Shown here piece by piece: positions 17,451 to 28,800 of a stretch of 64,000 bases of DNA (its first letter is position 1; each line of letters begins with the position of its first letter). Source of the DNA: an uncultured Flavobacteriaceae bacterium (GTDB taxonomy: Bacteria; Bacteroidota; Bacteroidia; Flavobacteriales; Flavobacteriaceae); contig CANLWG010000022.1 in the NCBI GenBank assembly GCA_947494715.1, positions 27,354 to 91,353 on the forward strand, given 5' to 3'. Under the pieces are notes generated by a model that saw only the letters and a list, made by a program, of their open reading frames with translations, did no database searches and was not told the DNA's origin. A program made the translations under genes and the position numbers.

Positions 17451-19133
17451 GTGAAAAAACTGTTTTTATTGTTGGTATTCTTAGGGTCATTTGCCCGTCC
17501 CCAGGATAGGATTTCCGGTTCAAATAGCGTAAGTCGATCTGTGGTTTTGGCCCAAAATGGCATGGCATGTACTTCCCAGCCCTTGGCAACACAGGCAGCA
17601 TTGGATATTCTAAAACAAGGAGGAAGTGCCATTGATGCGGCCATAGCGGCCAATGCGGTCAATTCCGTCGTTGAACCTGCTAATTGTGGTATAGGCGGAG
17701 ACTTGTTTGCCATTGTATGGGATGCCAAGACCAAAAAACTATATGGGCTCAATGCCAGTGGTAAATCTCCTAAATCCTTGACCTTGGAAGCCATGAAAAA
17801 GATGGGGCACACCAAGGTGCCATTTTTTGGTCCTTTGGCGGTTTCGGTTCCCGGTTGTGTGGATGGCTGGGCAGAACTTCACGGAAAATTTGGAAAGCTG
17901 CCCTTTGAAAAACTATTCGATTTGGCGATCGGATATGCCGAAAACGGTTTTCCGGTAACGGAAATTATAGCCCATGAGTGGAAGGCCAATGCCGATTATT
18001 TTCCTGAAAATAGTGATTTTGAAAGGGTTTTTGTCAAGGATGGAAAAACTCCCGCCCAAGGTGAGGTTTTCAAAAACCAGGCTTTGGCGAATTCCTTGAA
18101 ACAGATTGCCAAAGGTGGGCGGGATGCCTTTTATAATGGAAAGATTGCAAAAGAAATAGAAGTCTATATGGCGAATAATGGAGGATATTTAAAAGCCTCC
18201 GACCTAAAAGAACACAGATCGGAATGGGTAGAACCGGTGTCCACCAATTACAGAGGTTACGATCTTTGGGAACTTCCGCCGAACGGGCAGGGTATTGCCG
18301 CCCTGCAGATGTTGAACATTCTTGAAGAATACGACATTAAAAGCATGGGGTATGGCAGTCCCGAATATCTCCATCTACTGATAGAAGCAAAAAAAATGGC
18401 CTTTGAGGACAGGGCCAAGTACTATGCGGATCCCAATTTCAATAAAATCCCTGTAGAGGAATTAATTTCCAAGGAATATGCGGCCAAAAGAAGAAAACTA
18501 ATCGATTCCAATAAAGCAGCGGAAGAATATGCACCGGGAGTTTTAGAGTCAGGTGAAACCATTTACTTGACAGTAGCCGATAAAGAGGGAAATATGATCA
18601 GTTTAATACAAAGTCTCTTCAATGGATTTGGATCCACCGTGACCCCTCCCAAGCTGGGCTTTCCTTTGCAAAACAGGGGTGAACTTTTCACCTTTGAGGA
18701 AGGTCATTTTAATAAGTATGAGCCTGGGAAAAGGCCATTTCATACCATAATACCCGCCTTCGTCACAAAAGATGGTGAGCCGTTCATGAGCTATGGGGTT
18801 ATGGGTGGGGCCATGCAACCACAAGGCCATGTACAAATATTGATCAACATGGTCGATTTTGGAATGAACATTCAGGAGGCAGGAGATGTGCCACGCATTC
18901 GCCATTCCGGATCCTCGCAACCTACAGGTTCAAGAATGGAATCTGGTGGCATCGTTAATTTTGAACATGGCTTTGAACAGGAAACCCTCAGAGGGCTTGT
19001 TCAAAAAGGCCATTTTATGAAATTTAGTGTTGGAGGCTTCGGGGGCTATCAGGCCATCATGTACGATTCAAAAAACAAAGTCTACCACGGGGCATCGGAG
19101 TCGAGATTGGACGGTCAGGCATCAGGTTATTGA
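17451..19133 (+). CDS. gamma-glutamyltranspeptidase-like Ntn hydrolase
   Basis: A 560-residue exported protein of the gamma-glutamyltransferase family, which self-cleaves to expose a catalytic threonine and hydrolyses or transfers gamma-glutamyl or other acyl-amide groups. A GTG start nine bases after the GH2 stop gives the signal peptide 'MKKLFLLLVFLGSFA'. Family landmarks are 'GGSAIDAAIAANAVNSVVEP', 'GIGGDLFAIVWD', and the processing site, where Thr370 in 'GETIYLTVADKEGN' aligns with the nucleophile of known enzymes. 'GGAMQPQGHVQILINM' is the conserved C-terminal segment. Being inside a glycosidase operon it may remove an amide-linked group from the glycan rather than process glutathione. 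That is inference from context. Confidence 0.85.
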   Translation: MKKLFLLLVFLGSFARPQDRISGSNSVSRSVVLAQNGMACTSQPLATQAALDILKQGGSAIDAAIAANAVNSVVEPANCGIGGDLFAIVWDAKTKKLYGLNASGKSPKSLTLEAMKKMGHTKVPFFGPLAVSVPGCVDGWAELHGKFGKLPFEKLFDLAIGYAENGFPVTEIIAHEWKANADYFPENSDFERVFVKDGKTPAQGEVFKNQALANSLKQIAKGGRDAFYNGKIAKEIEVYMANNGGYLKASDLKEHRSEWVEPVSTNYRGYDLWELPPNGQGIAALQMLNILEEYDIKSMGYGSPEYLHLLIEAKKMAFEDRAKYYADPNFNKIPVEELISKEYAAKRRKLIDSNKAAEEYAPGVLESGETIYLTVADKEGNMISLIQSLFNGFGSTVTPPKLGFPLQNRGELFTFEEGHFNKYEPGKRPFHTIIPAFVTKDGEPFMSYGVMGGAMQPQGHVQILINMVDFGMNIQEAGDVPRIRHSGSSQPTGSRMESGGIVNFEHGFEQETLRGLVQKGHFMKFSVGGFGGYQAIMYDSKNKVYHGASESRLDGQASGY

Positions 19134-19163
19134 TCGGTCGAAATCTACAAATCCCATGATTCT

Positions 19164-20564
19164 ATGAAAACAAAACGCCAATCCTTTTACAACTCATATG
19201 GAATAACGCTCATTGCATTGCTAACCTTACTCCTTACATACAATTGCAAGCCGTACAACAAAGACCTGAATCAAACCATAAGGGAACATATAGAAAATAT
19301 TAAGGTGATAAGCACCCATGAGCATCAACTGGATCCTTCCAAACATGGGATAAAAACAATAAGCTTTTTTGAACAGTTGAAAAGTAGTTACTTATATGAT
19401 GACCTCATATCAGCAGGAGCGAGTAGAAATAGTACTGCGGAAAAAAACCTGGATTCGGATTCGTTGTGGAACTATTACGAGCCATTTTTGAATAGTACCC
19501 GTACAACTAGCTACTACCGGCAATTGATCAAGGGGTATCAAAAGCTGTATGATTTTGAAGGGCCTTATTTTACAAAGGACAATGTCTCAAAACTCAATGA
19601 ACAATTAGCGGAGAACTACAACAACTACGACTCCTGGTTCAACAAAGCTTTTGAACTTTCCGGGTTTGATCTAATGTTAGTGGACCAATATTGGAATCCA
19701 TATGAATTAGATCGTAATACCGGGCAATTTGCATTGGCATCGCAAGTAAACCAAATGATAATGGCACCACTTTTTAAGGAAAAAGTTCCACCAGAATATT
19801 CCTGGATTCATACGGATTATTGGAAAATGGCAAAAAGCCACAACTTCTCAATGCAAACATTGGAGGAATATTTGACTTTTTCCAATTTTGTGTTTGAAAA
19901 CTATTTCGCAAAGAATTCCGTTTGTCTCAAAAACTCACAGGGCTACGATAGATCTTTGTATTTTGAGGAAGTGTCTTTTGAGGAAGCTGCCGAACTATAT
20001 CTTAAGGAGCCATCGACCCACACCGAGAGTGAAAAGAAAAAGTTGATGGATTTTATGTTTCATTGGATCATCCAAAAAGCCATTCAATACGACATTCCAA
20101 TCCAAATTCACACCGGATATTTAGCCGGTACGGGAAGGGTTCTGGAAAATAGCCGGCCATCGCTCTTAAACAATCTATTTATCAAATATCCAAAGGCTAA
20201 ATTCATTCTTTTTCACGGCGGATATCCATATACTTCCGAATGGATAGCCTTGGGGAAGATGTTCCCAAATGTTTACCTAGATTTTAGCTGGTTGCCCCAA
20301 ATATCCCAAATAGTTGCGAAGCGGGTATTGGAAGAATGTTTGGACACCGTGCCTTACAACAAAATCCTCTGGGGCGGTGATGAGGTGTATATCGAAGGTT
20401 CTGTCGGAGCCCTTGAACTAACTAAGGAAGTTATTGCCGAAGTTCTTATAGCCCGAGTAAAAAGAGGCTCACTGACTGTTGATATGGCACTTCTAATAGC
20501 CGATCATATTTTCAGAAACAACGCAATTCTACTTTTAGATCTAGAATATAATTTGACCGAATAA
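19164..20564 (+). CDS. amidohydrolase-superfamily lipoprotein
   Basis: A 466-residue lipoprotein (lipobox 'LLTYNC', Cys28) of the amidohydrolase superfamily, a metal-dependent TIM barrel related to amidohydrolase-2 and uronate isomerase-like members. Metal-site candidates are His52 and His54 in 'STHEHQ', the histidine in 'IQIHTGY', that in 'LFHGGYPY', and the aspartate of 'WGGDEVY' near the C-terminus. Family members hydrolyse amide or ester bonds, decarboxylate, or isomerise sugars. It follows the GGT-like gene by about 30 bases and is the last gene before SusC. It could hydrolyse the product released by the GGT-like enzyme or act on a sugar acid. The reaction is unknown. Confidence 0.72.
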   Translation: MKTKRQSFYNSYGITLIALLTLLLTYNCKPYNKDLNQTIREHIENIKVISTHEHQLDPSKHGIKTISFFEQLKSSYLYDDLISAGASRNSTAEKNLDSDSLWNYYEPFLNSTRTTSYYRQLIKGYQKLYDFEGPYFTKDNVSKLNEQLAENYNNYDSWFNKAFELSGFDLMLVDQYWNPYELDRNTGQFALASQVNQMIMAPLFKEKVPPEYSWIHTDYWKMAKSHNFSMQTLEEYLTFSNFVFENYFAKNSVCLKNSQGYDRSLYFEEVSFEEAAELYLKEPSTHTESEKKKLMDFMFHWIIQKAIQYDIPIQIHTGYLAGTGRVLENSRPSLLNNLFIKYPKAKFILFHGGYPYTSEWIALGKMFPNVYLDFSWLPQISQIVAKRVLEECLDTVPYNKILWGGDEVYIEGSVGALELTKEVIAEVLIARVKRGSLTVDMALLIADHIFRNNAILLLDLEYNLTE

Positions 20565-20639
20565 AGAGTATTTATTCCATAATTCGAATAATCAAAACTT
20601 CATAATCAATAATTATTTTTTTCTTTTTATTTTCTTTTT

Positions 20640-20670
20640 TTTGTTATTATTGCTTTTTTTTATTACTTTG
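20640..20670 (+). promoter_or_regulatory. Bacteroidetes-type promoter candidate for susCD
   Basis: TTTG at 20640-20643 and TTACTTTG at 20663-20670 (one mismatch to TAnnTTTG) are separated by 19 bases, the expected spacing. It lies 25 bases before the SusC start, within a markedly T-rich leader (about 20610-20665). This suggests susCD can be transcribed apart from the upstream hydrolase genes. Confidence 0.5.
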
Positions 20671-20695
20671 AAAGACTAACTTAAACATAACCAAT

Positions 20696-23600
20696 ATGAA
20701 AATTACTCTTTTGAAAAAAATTGTGATGGTTCTCACAGTTTTTGCGTCCATCAATTTATGGGGGCAGGATGGCAGTGTAACAGGAATCGTTACCGATTCC
20801 GACGGCGTACCCCTTCCAGGAGCGAGTGTGGTAGTTAAAGGAACTTCCACCGGTACCCAAACCGATTTCGATGGTAACTTCGCCATCAATGCTGATTCCA
20901 ATGCCACCTTGATCTTCAGTTATGTGGGTTTTGCCACGCAGGAAATCCCCGTTAATGCTCAATCCTCTATTAACGTTTCCCTAATGGCAGATGCGGCGGC
21001 ACTGGATGAGGTGGTCGTTTTGGGGTATGCCACCCAAACCAGGGGGGATCTTACCGGAGCTGTATCCTCTGTGGATATCTCCGAAGCTACCAAGGCACCA
21101 ATCGTAAATGCGGCTGAGGCTCTCGAAGGTAGGGTTTCCGGGGTCAGTGTAGTCAATAATGCCCAACCAGGTGGGGCTCCGACCGTACGTATCAGGGGTT
21201 TTGGAACTAGTAATAGTAATAATCCATTATATATTATAGATGGTATCCAAACGGATGATCCATCTATATTGAACAGTATCAACCCGGCCGACATTGATCA
21301 GATGAACGTCTTAAAGGATGGAGCGGCAGCTATTTATGGGGCAAGGGCATCCAATGGGGTAGTGATTATCACTACCAAAGGTGGGGGCTATTACATGGAT
21401 AAGCCAAGGGTTTCCCTTGAAATGTATACCGGTTTTTCGCGTGCACAAAACTTACCCGACCTATTAAATCCCCAACAATTCGGGGACGTAATCTGGGAAA
21501 GCCTACAAAATGACGGCGTACCTATAGAGCATCCACAATTTGGCAATGGGCCGACTCCCGTAGTTCCAAGTCAATTACAGGGTGTACCAGCTAGTGTCAC
21601 GGTACGTCCAGAAGGGACCAAATGGTTGGAAGAGCTTTATAGGACCGCGGTTACCTCAAATATTTCCGCGACCATACAAAACGGAACGGAAAGTGGCAAA
21701 TATCTTTTGTCCATGGGCTATCTGAACAGGCAAGGTATACAGTTGGGCACAGGGTTCAAAAGAGGGGCTACCCGGCTGAATTCCGAATTCAAGATTTCCG
21801 ATAGGATCACTGTCGGCCAGCACCTTAACATTTCCTTTTCAAATACCAAGGGAGATGGTACTAGTAGGGTTCAGGGAGCAATGATAATCAACCCTTTGAT
21901 ACCGGTTTACGATGATGATGGTGAATTTGCCGGTACATATTTGGCAGGAGCCCAATTGGGCAACTCACGTAATCCTGTAGCCCAAACGTTACGGTCCGCT
22001 GATGACTATCGCAAATCACTCCGGGTTTTCGGTGATGTTTACGCCCAGCTCCAAATTCTCGATGGATTAAGTTTTAAAACCTCCATAGGAGGTGATATAC
22101 AGGCCTATAATGATAGAAGGTTTCAGCCTTTGGATCCCGAAAATGCAGAATCGCGAGCCTCCGCACAGTTGGACGAGGAGGACTTTGACCGTTACGAATG
22201 GGTATGGAACAATACCTTGAACTATAACAAAAGTTTTGGTGAACATTCCATTAATGCCCTGGTGGGTATCGAAGCCTTAAGTTTTCGTAGAAGAGGCAAG
22301 GATATCAGAAGAACCGACTTTTTGTTCGAGACCCCTGATTTTTATCTGTTGAGCACGGGAACGGGTACACCCATTGTCGATGACGGTTACGATGAACAAT
22401 CCTCCCTGTTCTCCATTTTCGGTACGGCAAATTATTCCTACGCCGACAAATACCTTCTCACCGCTACGGTCCGCCGGGACAAATCCTCACGATTTAGGGG
22501 CGATAACCAAAGTGATATATTTCCATCCTTCAGTGCAGGTTGGGTCGTTAGCAACGAGGACTTCTTTCCACAGGATGCTCTTGTAAGTAGGTTAAAACTT
22601 TACGGTTCATGGGGACAATTGGGCAATCAGTCGCTACCTTCGGATAACCCTACGGTAAATATTTCCGAGCTTGGTGAGACTTTCGCAAATTATTCGTTTG
22701 ATGGAGGCAACTCGATTAGAACAGGAGCTTTTCTAAGTCAGGTGGGCAACCCAGATCTTCGATGGGAGACCAGTGAATCTACCAACATAGGAGTTGAATT
22801 TGGACTCTTTGACAATAAACTTTCATTGAATGCAGAGTATTTTGATATAGTTACCAAGGATCTGATTTCCAGGGATAATAGTTTGATAAGCACTACCGCT
22901 ATCGACGCCGAGGCACCCTTGGTCAACTTGGGGTCTTTTAAGAATACCGGTATGGATTTGAGCATTGGATATCAAAACACTACTAAAGGTGGATTTTCCT
23001 ATGGAATACAGGCGAATATCTCGCATTATAAGAACGAGGTGACCGAACTGATCAGTGATTTCCAAATAGGTTGGCCAGACTTTAGGGGGGGTGCCGTTAC
23101 CCGCACCGCCGTGGGACAGCCTCTATCCTCTTTCTTTGGACGTGTGGTAGAAGGTATTTTCGCAACAGAAGCAGAGGTTTCGGCCCACGCCGATCAAGGA
23201 TTTGAAAATCCGGCAGATGGCATAGGAAGATTTAAATATACGGATGTAAATGGCGATGGTTCCATCAACGATGACGATAGAACCTTTATCGGTTCACCCC
23301 ATCCCGACTTTACCTATGGCGTCAACTTTAATTTTGCATATAAGGGATTTGACCTTTCGGCATTTTTTGCCGGTTCCCAAGGGAATGATATCTACAATTA
23401 CACCAAGATCTTCACGGATATGCCCAGTTTTTCCAATACCCAACGTAGTGTTCGTGTTTTGGACTCTTGGAGGCCCGATAACCTTGATGCCACAATCCCG
23501 AGGTTAAGTTTTGCGGTACCGAACAACGAGACCCAACCCAACTCTTTCTTTGTGGAGGACGGTTCGTTCATGCGCCTGAAGAACCTACAGATAGGCTACA

Positions 23601-23812
23601 CCCTCTCAGATAGTATCGTGAATAAGTTAGGCTTGGATACTTTACGGTTCTATGTCCAGGGATCTAACCTGTTTACCATTACCGGGTATGATGGTATTGA
23701 CCCTGAACTTGGCCCAAGGGATAATGGAAACGACAACCTTACCATTGGTGTGGACAACCAACAGTATCCTTTAGCAGCAATATACACTTTAGGTCTTAAC
23801 TTAAATTTCTAA
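20696..23812 (+). CDS. SusC/RagA-family TonB-linked outer membrane glycan transporter
   Basis: A 1038-residue outer membrane receptor of the SusC/RagA family. It has a signal peptide (to about residue 23, 'INLWGQ') and a carboxypeptidase-regulatory-like domain ('GIVTDSDGVPLPGASVVVKG', about 30-105). The region 'LDEVVVLGYATQTR' links to the plug domain ('RIRGFGTSNSNNPLYIIDG'), followed by a 22-strand barrel ending in the aromatic terminal strand 'AIYTLGLNLNF'. It works with the adjacent SusD-like lipoprotein to import oligosaccharides using TonB energy. The four-base gap to the SusD gene shows coupling. The position after the hydrolases marks this as the capture pair of the locus. No truncation is seen. 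Confidence 0.95.
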   Translation: MKITLLKKIVMVLTVFASINLWGQDGSVTGIVTDSDGVPLPGASVVVKGTSTGTQTDFDGNFAINADSNATLIFSYVGFATQEIPVNAQSSINVSLMADAAALDEVVVLGYATQTRGDLTGAVSSVDISEATKAPIVNAAEALEGRVSGVSVVNNAQPGGAPTVRIRGFGTSNSNNPLYIIDGIQTDDPSILNSINPADIDQMNVLKDGAAAIYGARASNGVVIITTKGGGYYMDKPRVSLEMYTGFSRAQNLPDLLNPQQFGDVIWESLQNDGVPIEHPQFGNGPTPVVPSQLQGVPASVTVRPEGTKWLEELYRTAVTSNISATIQNGTESGKYLLSMGYLNRQGIQLGTGFKRGATRLNSEFKISDRITVGQHLNISFSNTKGDGTSRVQGAMIINPLIPVYDDDGEFAGTYLAGAQLGNSRNPVAQTLRSADDYRKSLRVFGDVYAQLQILDGLSFKTSIGGDIQAYNDRRFQPLDPENAESRASAQLDEEDFDRYEWVWNNTLNYNKSFGEHSINALVGIEALSFRRRGKDIRRTDFLFETPDFYLLSTGTGTPIVDDGYDEQSSLFSIFGTANYSYADKYLLTATVRRDKSSRFRGDNQSDIFPSFSAGWVVSNEDFFPQDALVSRLKLYGSWGQLGNQSLPSDNPTVNISELGETFANYSFDGGNSIRTGAFLSQVGNPDLRWETSESTNIGVEFGLFDNKLSLNAEYFDIVTKDLISRDNSLISTTAIDAEAPLVNLGSFKNTGMDLSIGYQNTTKGGFSYGIQANISHYKNEVTELISDFQIGWPDFRGGAVTRTAVGQPLSSFFGRVVEGIFATEAEVSAHADQGFENPADGIGRFKYTDVNGDGSINDDDRTFIGSPHPDFTYGVNFNFAYKGFDLSAFFAGSQGNDIYNYTKIFTDMPSFSNTQRSVRVLDSWRPDNLDATIPRLSFAVPNNETQPNSFFVEDGSFMRLKNLQIGYTLSDSIVNKLGLDTLRFYVQGSNLFTITGYDGIDPELGPRDNGNDNLTIGVDNQQYPLAAIYTLGLNLNF

Positions 23813-23816
23813 AAAA

Positions 23817-25577
23817 ATGAAAAAGAGATTATTTACTTACACAACGCTATTTATAGTTTTGCTAGCCTGTAGCGATGATTTTACGGAGATAGCCCCGGTC
23901 GGTGCTCTGGCAGATGAGGCACTTGCCAACGAGACCGGGGTCGACCTATTGCTAACGGGTGCCTATTCCGCCCTGGATGGTATTAGAAACAATCAAGGTG
24001 CCCCGGATTGGGCAGTTTCCGGTGATAACTGGTGGTTCGACGTGATTTCGGATGATGCCCACAAAGGGAGTACGGATGGTGACCAGCCTGATCTATTTGC
24101 ACTGGAAATTTTCGATTGGGCCACTGCCAATCCTTATATTTTTGGAAAATGGAATGGCTTGTATGCAGGGGTAAACAGGGCCAACGCCGTAATTTCATTG
24201 ATTAACTCCAGTGAGGAAGGTGACCTTACGGCAAAATTGGCCGAAGCTCGATTTTTAAGAGGTCATTTCAATTTTGAGCTTCAAAAGATTTACGGAAACC
24301 CTGCCTATATATCCGATGAAAATTATGCTGCGACTGAATTCAATCAGCCAAATCCAGGACCAATATGGGAACAGATAGAGGCCGATTTTCAATTTGCCAT
24401 TGATAATCTGCCCGCAAGCCAAGATGATGATGGGCGGCCCGATTCATGGACCGCCAAGGCCTTTTTGGGCAAGGCCCATTTGTTCCAAGCCGATTGGGCA
24501 CCGGCCTTGGCTTTGCTGAAAGATGTTATAGACAATGGTCCTTACGCCCTAAACACGGAGTTTGTGGACAACTTTAACGCTGCAGGAGAAAATGGACCGG
24601 AATCTGTTTTTGCCATTCAGTTTGCCGCAGATGACGGCCAGTCCTTCAATGGTAACCGGGGCGGAACGCTCAATTTTCCAGGAGGTGGTCCATTTAATCC
24701 TGAAACCTGTTGTGGTTTTTATCAGCCTACGCAGGATTTGGCCAATGCATACAAGACCGACGGTAGTGGTCTGCCCTTGTTGGACACCTTCAATCAAAGT
24801 GATATCGCCAACGATGCCGGCGTAGATACGAATGACACGGCGTATGACGCGGACACCAAAACGTATGACCCAAGTCTTGACCCTTTTGTCACCGAACAGG
24901 GTCCTCTTGATCCCAGACTGGACTATACCGTAGGTCGTAGAAAAATTGACTATAACGGTTTTGGAGCTCATCCAGGTAAAATTTGGATTCGAGCCACTTT
25001 TGGCGACATCTCCGGGCCTTACTTGCCCAAAAAGAATGTCTATCAAGCAGGTGAGTTGGGCAACAATCAAGGAACTGGTGCGTGGGGTGAACAACGCTCG
25101 GGCATCAACTACAACATCATGCGATTTGCCGATGTGTTGTTGATGGCAGCAGAGGCCGCAGTAGAAACCAATGATTTGGTCTTGGCCTTGGATTATGTGA
25201 ACCGAGTTAGGAACAGGGCGAAGAATATGACCTATGTACAGGCACGCGGTGCTGAGGACGAGGTCATAGAGGGAACCCCTGCCGCCGACTATCAAATTGA
25301 ACCTTATGCATCCTTTGCCAGTCAGGACTTTGCCAGAAAGGCGGTACGTTTTGAGCGTCGTCTGGAACTAGGTATGGAAGGTCATCGGTTATTCGACCTT
25401 AGAAGATGGGGCGTAGCGCTGGAAACTATAAATACCTATGCGGAGAACGAGGCTCGTACCATACCCAATTTTGGTGACAAGTTTAGGGCCTACGAACCCA
25501 AGCATGACTTATTGCCCCTTCCGCTGAACGCCATAGATTTAAGTGGTGGAATCTTGAATCAGAATGATGGATTTTAA
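23817..25577 (+). CDS. SusD/RagB-family glycan-binding lipoprotein
   Basis: A 586-residue surface lipoprotein (lipobox ending 'LLACSDD', Cys18) forming the lid over the SusC barrel. The tetratricopeptide-like helices are seen as 'AKLAEARFLRGHFNFELQKIYG', an arrangement standard for SusD_N. The C-terminal RagB/SusD region includes 'NIMRFADVLLMAAEAA' and 'RRLELGMEGHRLFDLRRWG', the hallmark of the family. It ends in the usual 'LLPLPLNAI' segment. A strong hairpin about 35 bases after the stop closes the transcription unit. The ligand cannot be derived from sequence, but the neighbouring hydrolases point to a galacto- or galacturono-containing glycan. Confidence 0.95.
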   Translation: MKKRLFTYTTLFIVLLACSDDFTEIAPVGALADEALANETGVDLLLTGAYSALDGIRNNQGAPDWAVSGDNWWFDVISDDAHKGSTDGDQPDLFALEIFDWATANPYIFGKWNGLYAGVNRANAVISLINSSEEGDLTAKLAEARFLRGHFNFELQKIYGNPAYISDENYAATEFNQPNPGPIWEQIEADFQFAIDNLPASQDDDGRPDSWTAKAFLGKAHLFQADWAPALALLKDVIDNGPYALNTEFVDNFNAAGENGPESVFAIQFAADDGQSFNGNRGGTLNFPGGGPFNPETCCGFYQPTQDLANAYKTDGSGLPLLDTFNQSDIANDAGVDTNDTAYDADTKTYDPSLDPFVTEQGPLDPRLDYTVGRRKIDYNGFGAHPGKIWIRATFGDISGPYLPKKNVYQAGELGNNQGTGAWGEQRSGINYNIMRFADVLLMAAEAAVETNDLVLALDYVNRVRNRAKNMTYVQARGAEDEVIEGTPAADYQIEPYASFASQDFARKAVRFERRLELGMEGHRLFDLRRWGVALETINTYAENEARTIPNFGDKFRAYEPKHDLLPLPLNAIDLSGGILNQNDGF

Positions 25578-25610
25578 AATTTAGTTGAGTTAGTTTGTTA
25601 GTTTATTTTT

Positions 25611-25645
25611 AAGGCAGGACACCCGTTGCGGTATCCTGCCTTTCA
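25611..25645 (+). terminator. rho-independent terminator after susD
   Basis: Inverted repeat AGGCAGGA...TCCTGCCT with an additional ACC/GGT pairing and a short loop, followed by TTTC. It lies just downstream of the SusD stop. Confidence 0.75.
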
Positions 25646-25854
25646 TTTAATCTTTATTGATTATGTAATACAAGGTGGCTTTGGTTTAGTACAAAGTCCA
25701 GTTATGAAGGCATACAACCAAATAGAAAAGCCTTCAAAAAAGCTATACTAAAAATAATAGACTGCATGGCAGGCTTAACTTGATAAATCTAAAATCGCCT
25801 TTTAAAATCGAAAGGGCTGTATCTATTGTTTAACTTTATAGTATATGAGGTAAA

Positions 25855-28800
25855 ATGAAAAAGCAATATTTCTTTTTATATATGGTACTGGTTTCCATGC
25901 TTTCCTGTAAAGAAGAAAAAACCACCTTATTCTCAAAAGTTTCCTCTTCGCACTCGGGAATAACTTTCAACAATCGAATCATGGAAACGGATTCTTTTAA
26001 TATTTTGACTAGTGAATATATATTCAATGGTGGCGGTGTGGCCCTCGGAGATTTTAATAACGATAGCAAACCCGATATTTTTTTTACTGGAAATCAAGTC
26101 CCAAACAAGTTGTATTTAAATAGAGGAAGCTTTAAGTTCAAAGATGTAAGTGCACTGGCAGAAATCGAAGCAGAGAAAAAATGGGCCACTGGAGTGACCG
26201 TGGTCGACATAAACAATGATAATTTCCTAGATATATATGTTTGTGCCGCAATGCTCTCTTCCGAAAGTGAAAAGGCCAACATGCTCTTTGTCAATCAGGG
26301 TCCGGATAAATCAGGTGTTCCCAAGTTTAAGGAAATGGCCCATGAATATGGAATAGCGGATTCGGGAAATAGTATGAATGCTACTTTTTTCGATTACGAC
26401 AACGATGGTTTTTTGGATCTTTATGTGTTGAACAATGTTGAAATTCATGAACTACCTACCAACTATAGGGAAAAAATTACTGACGGATCCGCATTAAGCA
26501 ACGATAGATTGTACCGTAACAACGGAGATGGGACTTTTACTGATGTAACGCTATCGGCTGGGATTACACTTGAAGGTTTTGGTCTTGGACTTGCAATAGC
26601 TGATCTGAATTATGATGGATGGAGCGATATTTATGTAAGCAATGATTATCTAACAAATGATATACTTTATATAAACAATAAAGATGGTACGTTCTCTAAC
26701 CGGATTGATAAACTGATAAAACATCAAAGCAAGTTTTCCATGGGTTCTGATATATCCGATTTCAACAATGATGGCTTTTTGGACATCTTTACCTTGGATA
26801 TGTTGGGAGAAACAAACCATAGATTAAAAACAACCATCGGCAATAATAAATATACATCATATATTCTCAACGAAAAGTATGGATATGGATACCAATATAT
26901 GAGAAACATGCTTCAAATGGGAAATGGGATAGGCCTTCCCTATAGTGAAATCGGCCTTATGGCAGGGGTATCCAGAACAGATTGGAGTTGGTCACCTTTA
27001 TTTGTGGATATGGACAATGATGGTGTAAGGGATTTGTTGATTACCAACGGTTTTCCCCGAGATATTACGGATATGGATTTTGGCGACTTTAACTTTAATG
27101 TCCGTAGATATTTGGGTCCTTCCAAAATCTTGGATTCAATTCCAATCGTTAAAATACCAAATTATGCCTACAGCTATTCCGGTAATGGACACTTTAAGGA
27201 CGTCGGGAAAGAATGGGGCTTAAATATCCCGTCCTTTTCCAATGGTGCAGCATTTGCCGATCTGGATACTGATGGTGATATGGACTATATTATAAACAAT
27301 ATTAACGAAGAAGCGTTTGTTTTTGAAAATCAACTCGATAAACAGGACAAAGAAAATCATTTTCTGCTGGTCAATTTAAACGGGCCAAAAACCAATACCT
27401 CAGGTATAGGAGCCAAAATAGTAGTTAGATTTAAAGATGACACCTTCCAATATCATGAACATCATCTGAGTAGAGGTTATATGTCTTCAGTACAGGACAT
27501 TGTTCATTTTGGTTTGGGAAATAAGAAGGATAAAATTAAATCGCTGGAAATTTTATGGCCGGATGGCAAATACCAAAAAAAGCAAAATATATCGGAAAAC
27601 CATACCATTACCTTAAATTACGATGAGGCCCTTTCTAATTATGAAAATGCCTTTTTTCCATTAGTTCCAAAAAAGACCAATCCCATCTATGAGGAAATAT
27701 CCAATGAATTGGGAGTCAATTATGTACATCAGGAAAAAGATGTAGTTGATTATGATGTACAGAGAATCTTGCCACATAAATTGACCCAAAATGGTCCCTG
27801 TCTGGCCAAGGGAGACTTAAACGGTGACGGAATCGAAGACTTCATAGTGGGTAGCTCACATAATTACGCCCCACAAATGTTCTTTCAACAGAAGGATGGG
27901 ACTTTTGAACGCAAATTGTTATATCAGGATAAGGAAAACCTAAGATATGAGGAAGAAGCAATTGTACTTTTCGATCTCGAAAATGATGGGGATTTGGACA
28001 TGTATTTGGTTTCAGGGAGTAACGAGTTTGTATCGGAAAGCAATTTGTATGTAGATAGATTAATGATTAATGACGGCAGCGGTAGTTTTACAATCGATAA
28101 GAGCTCAATTCCAGAAATCAAAGCAAGTGGATCAACGGTAAAAGCACATGATTTTGATGGAGATGGGTATGTGGATCTCTTCGTAGGAGGAAGAACACCA
28201 TATGCCCAATACCCAATCCCTGAAGAGAGTTATCTGTTAAAGAATGAAGGGGGAAAGCTCAAAGACATTACGGAAGAATACGCAGAGGAACTCAGGAATG
28301 TGGGTATGATTACAGATGCTGTCTGGGCAGATATCGATAATGATAGCTTTAGCGATCTAATAGTATTGGGCCAGTTTATGCCTATAACTATTTTCAAAAA
28401 TCAAGGAACTTCCTTTGAAAAATTGAAGAACAAAAAAATCGATAGTCTTTTGGGGTGGTGGGAAAGCATCCTTGCAGAAGATTTTGATAACGATGGTGAC
28501 GTGGATTTAGTAGCTGGAAATTTAGGAGCTAACAACCTTTACCAGCCCTCCCAAGACAGGCCGATTACTATGTTGGCAAAAGATTTTGACAATAACGGCA
28601 ATATGGATCCTTTGATGTTTGCTTATTTTAAAAATGATTTTGAGAATACTGATTACAAATCGTTCCCTGTACATTTTTGGGGAGATCTTGTTGGGCAAAG
28701 CCCATTATTCAGATCAAAATTTGATTATTATAAAGAGTATGGGAAGGCAACCCAGCATACCTTGTTGAGTAAAGAAGAATTGAATGGGGCCCTAAAATTA

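Noticed and set aside
24549..25295. Long minus-strand frame of 248 codons inside the SusD gene
   Set aside because: It is an antisense shadow of susD, and long antisense frames arise from codon bias in such genes.
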